In this document: positions 63,796-64,000 of the stretch, piece after piece
Numbering within the stretch: the stretch's first letter is position 1
Layout of the letters: every line of letters begins with the position of its first letter
From: Pseudomonas sp. UBA2684
GTDB taxonomy: Bacteria > Pseudomonadota > Gammaproteobacteria > Pseudomonadales > Pseudomonadaceae
Assembly (NCBI GenBank): GCA_002354655.1
Contig: DELY01000003.1
Location: 238,635-302,634, forward strand
Length of the DNA stretch: 64,000 nt
Direction of reading: 5' to 3'
Position numbers and translations under genes: made by a program
The notes under the pieces: generated by a model
The model's database searches: none
Seen by the model: the letters and a program-made list of their open reading frames with translations, nothing else
What the model was told of the DNA's origin: nothing

Positions 63796-64000
63796 CTATT
63801 TTTCAGCGTTGCGGATCAGGAAGTCCATGTATGGCGCGGACTCAGGGAATAGGGCCTTTTCGGTTTCGAATTGCTGGCGAACCTGATCTGCTTTGCCGAT
63901 CTCGGCATACAGCATGCCGAGGTGGGCATGAAAGCCCGGAGCGGGAGTTTCGTCCCTGGCTCTTGCCTCTTGCAGGCTGGCCTCGAGCGCCGCGATCTGC
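63796..64000 (-). CDS. DUF4810 domain lipoprotein (5' end outside window)
   Basis: The last 67 codons are visible, ending in TAG at 63798-63796. The sequence includes GFHAHLGMLYAEIGKADQVR and ESAPYMDFLIRNAEK, a TPR-like end matching DUF4810 lipoproteins, the usual partner upstream of DUF799. It is transcribed from the right edge into the DUF799 gene. Confidence 0.75.
   Translation of the reverse strand, partial: QIAALEASLQEARARDETPAPGFHAHLGMLYAEIGKADQVRQQFETEKALFPESAPYMDFLIRNAEK

Overview
This is a high-GC chromosomal segment of a Pseudomonas species. Positions 1-26700 carry, in one block, the genes found around speA, accBC, dsbD/dipZ, fis, purHD, retS and urtA in P. aeruginosa and relatives (known gene order from that genus; no database search was run). 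Short REP-like repeats typical of Pseudomonas sit between the genes. No rRNA, tRNA or CRISPR array was seen.

1-10.8 kb: the start of urtA (cut by the window edge), a MarC-family membrane protein, a small ThiS/MoaD-like protein paired with a BNR-repeat protein, the hybrid kinase retS, purD, purH, fis and dusB. 10.9-26.7 kb: a zinc-ribbon/DUF3426 membrane protein, prmA, the aroQ-accB-accC operon, dsbD, a chemoreceptor, a two-REC diguanylate cyclase, a DUF2333 protein, a Nudix hydrolase, a SUI1-like factor and speA, which is preceded by a very long hairpin. 26.9-39.7 kb: a lipoprotein esterase, a DUF2214 membrane protein, a GAF-GGDEF cyclase, a MATE exporter, a YbaK-like deacylase, a large bacterial alpha-2-macroglobulin lipoprotein, a small membrane protein and pbpC (PBP1C). 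The macroglobulin and PBP1C form the known envelope-defence pair.

39.7-62.1 kb is the accessory part and the most interesting one. It starts with a complete contact-dependent inhibition locus: cdiB, a 4616-residue cdiA and an overlapping small membrane immunity gene, with a CRP/Vfr-like palindrome upstream. Behind it lies a reservoir of toxin cassettes: a DDE transposase; a brnT/brnA toxin-antitoxin pair with an operator-like palindrome; a second, drastically shortened cdiA in which the signal peptide is joined in frame to the pre-toxin and toxin end (about 3,740 residues missing); its immunity gene; an orphan third toxin tip with its immunity gene; and a broken second copy of the transposase. 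A conserved stretch of about 230 bp lies downstream of each transposase copy and begins shortly after the immunity gene, so toxin/immunity blocks and transposase copies alternate.

62.1-64 kb: a degraded RelB/ParE-type pair, an IS3-type transposase remnant, and two genes of a DUF799/DUF4810 lipoprotein operon, the last one cut by the right edge. The base composition becomes visibly AT-richer at the tips of the toxins and in the immunity genes, as expected for exchanged CDI cassettes.
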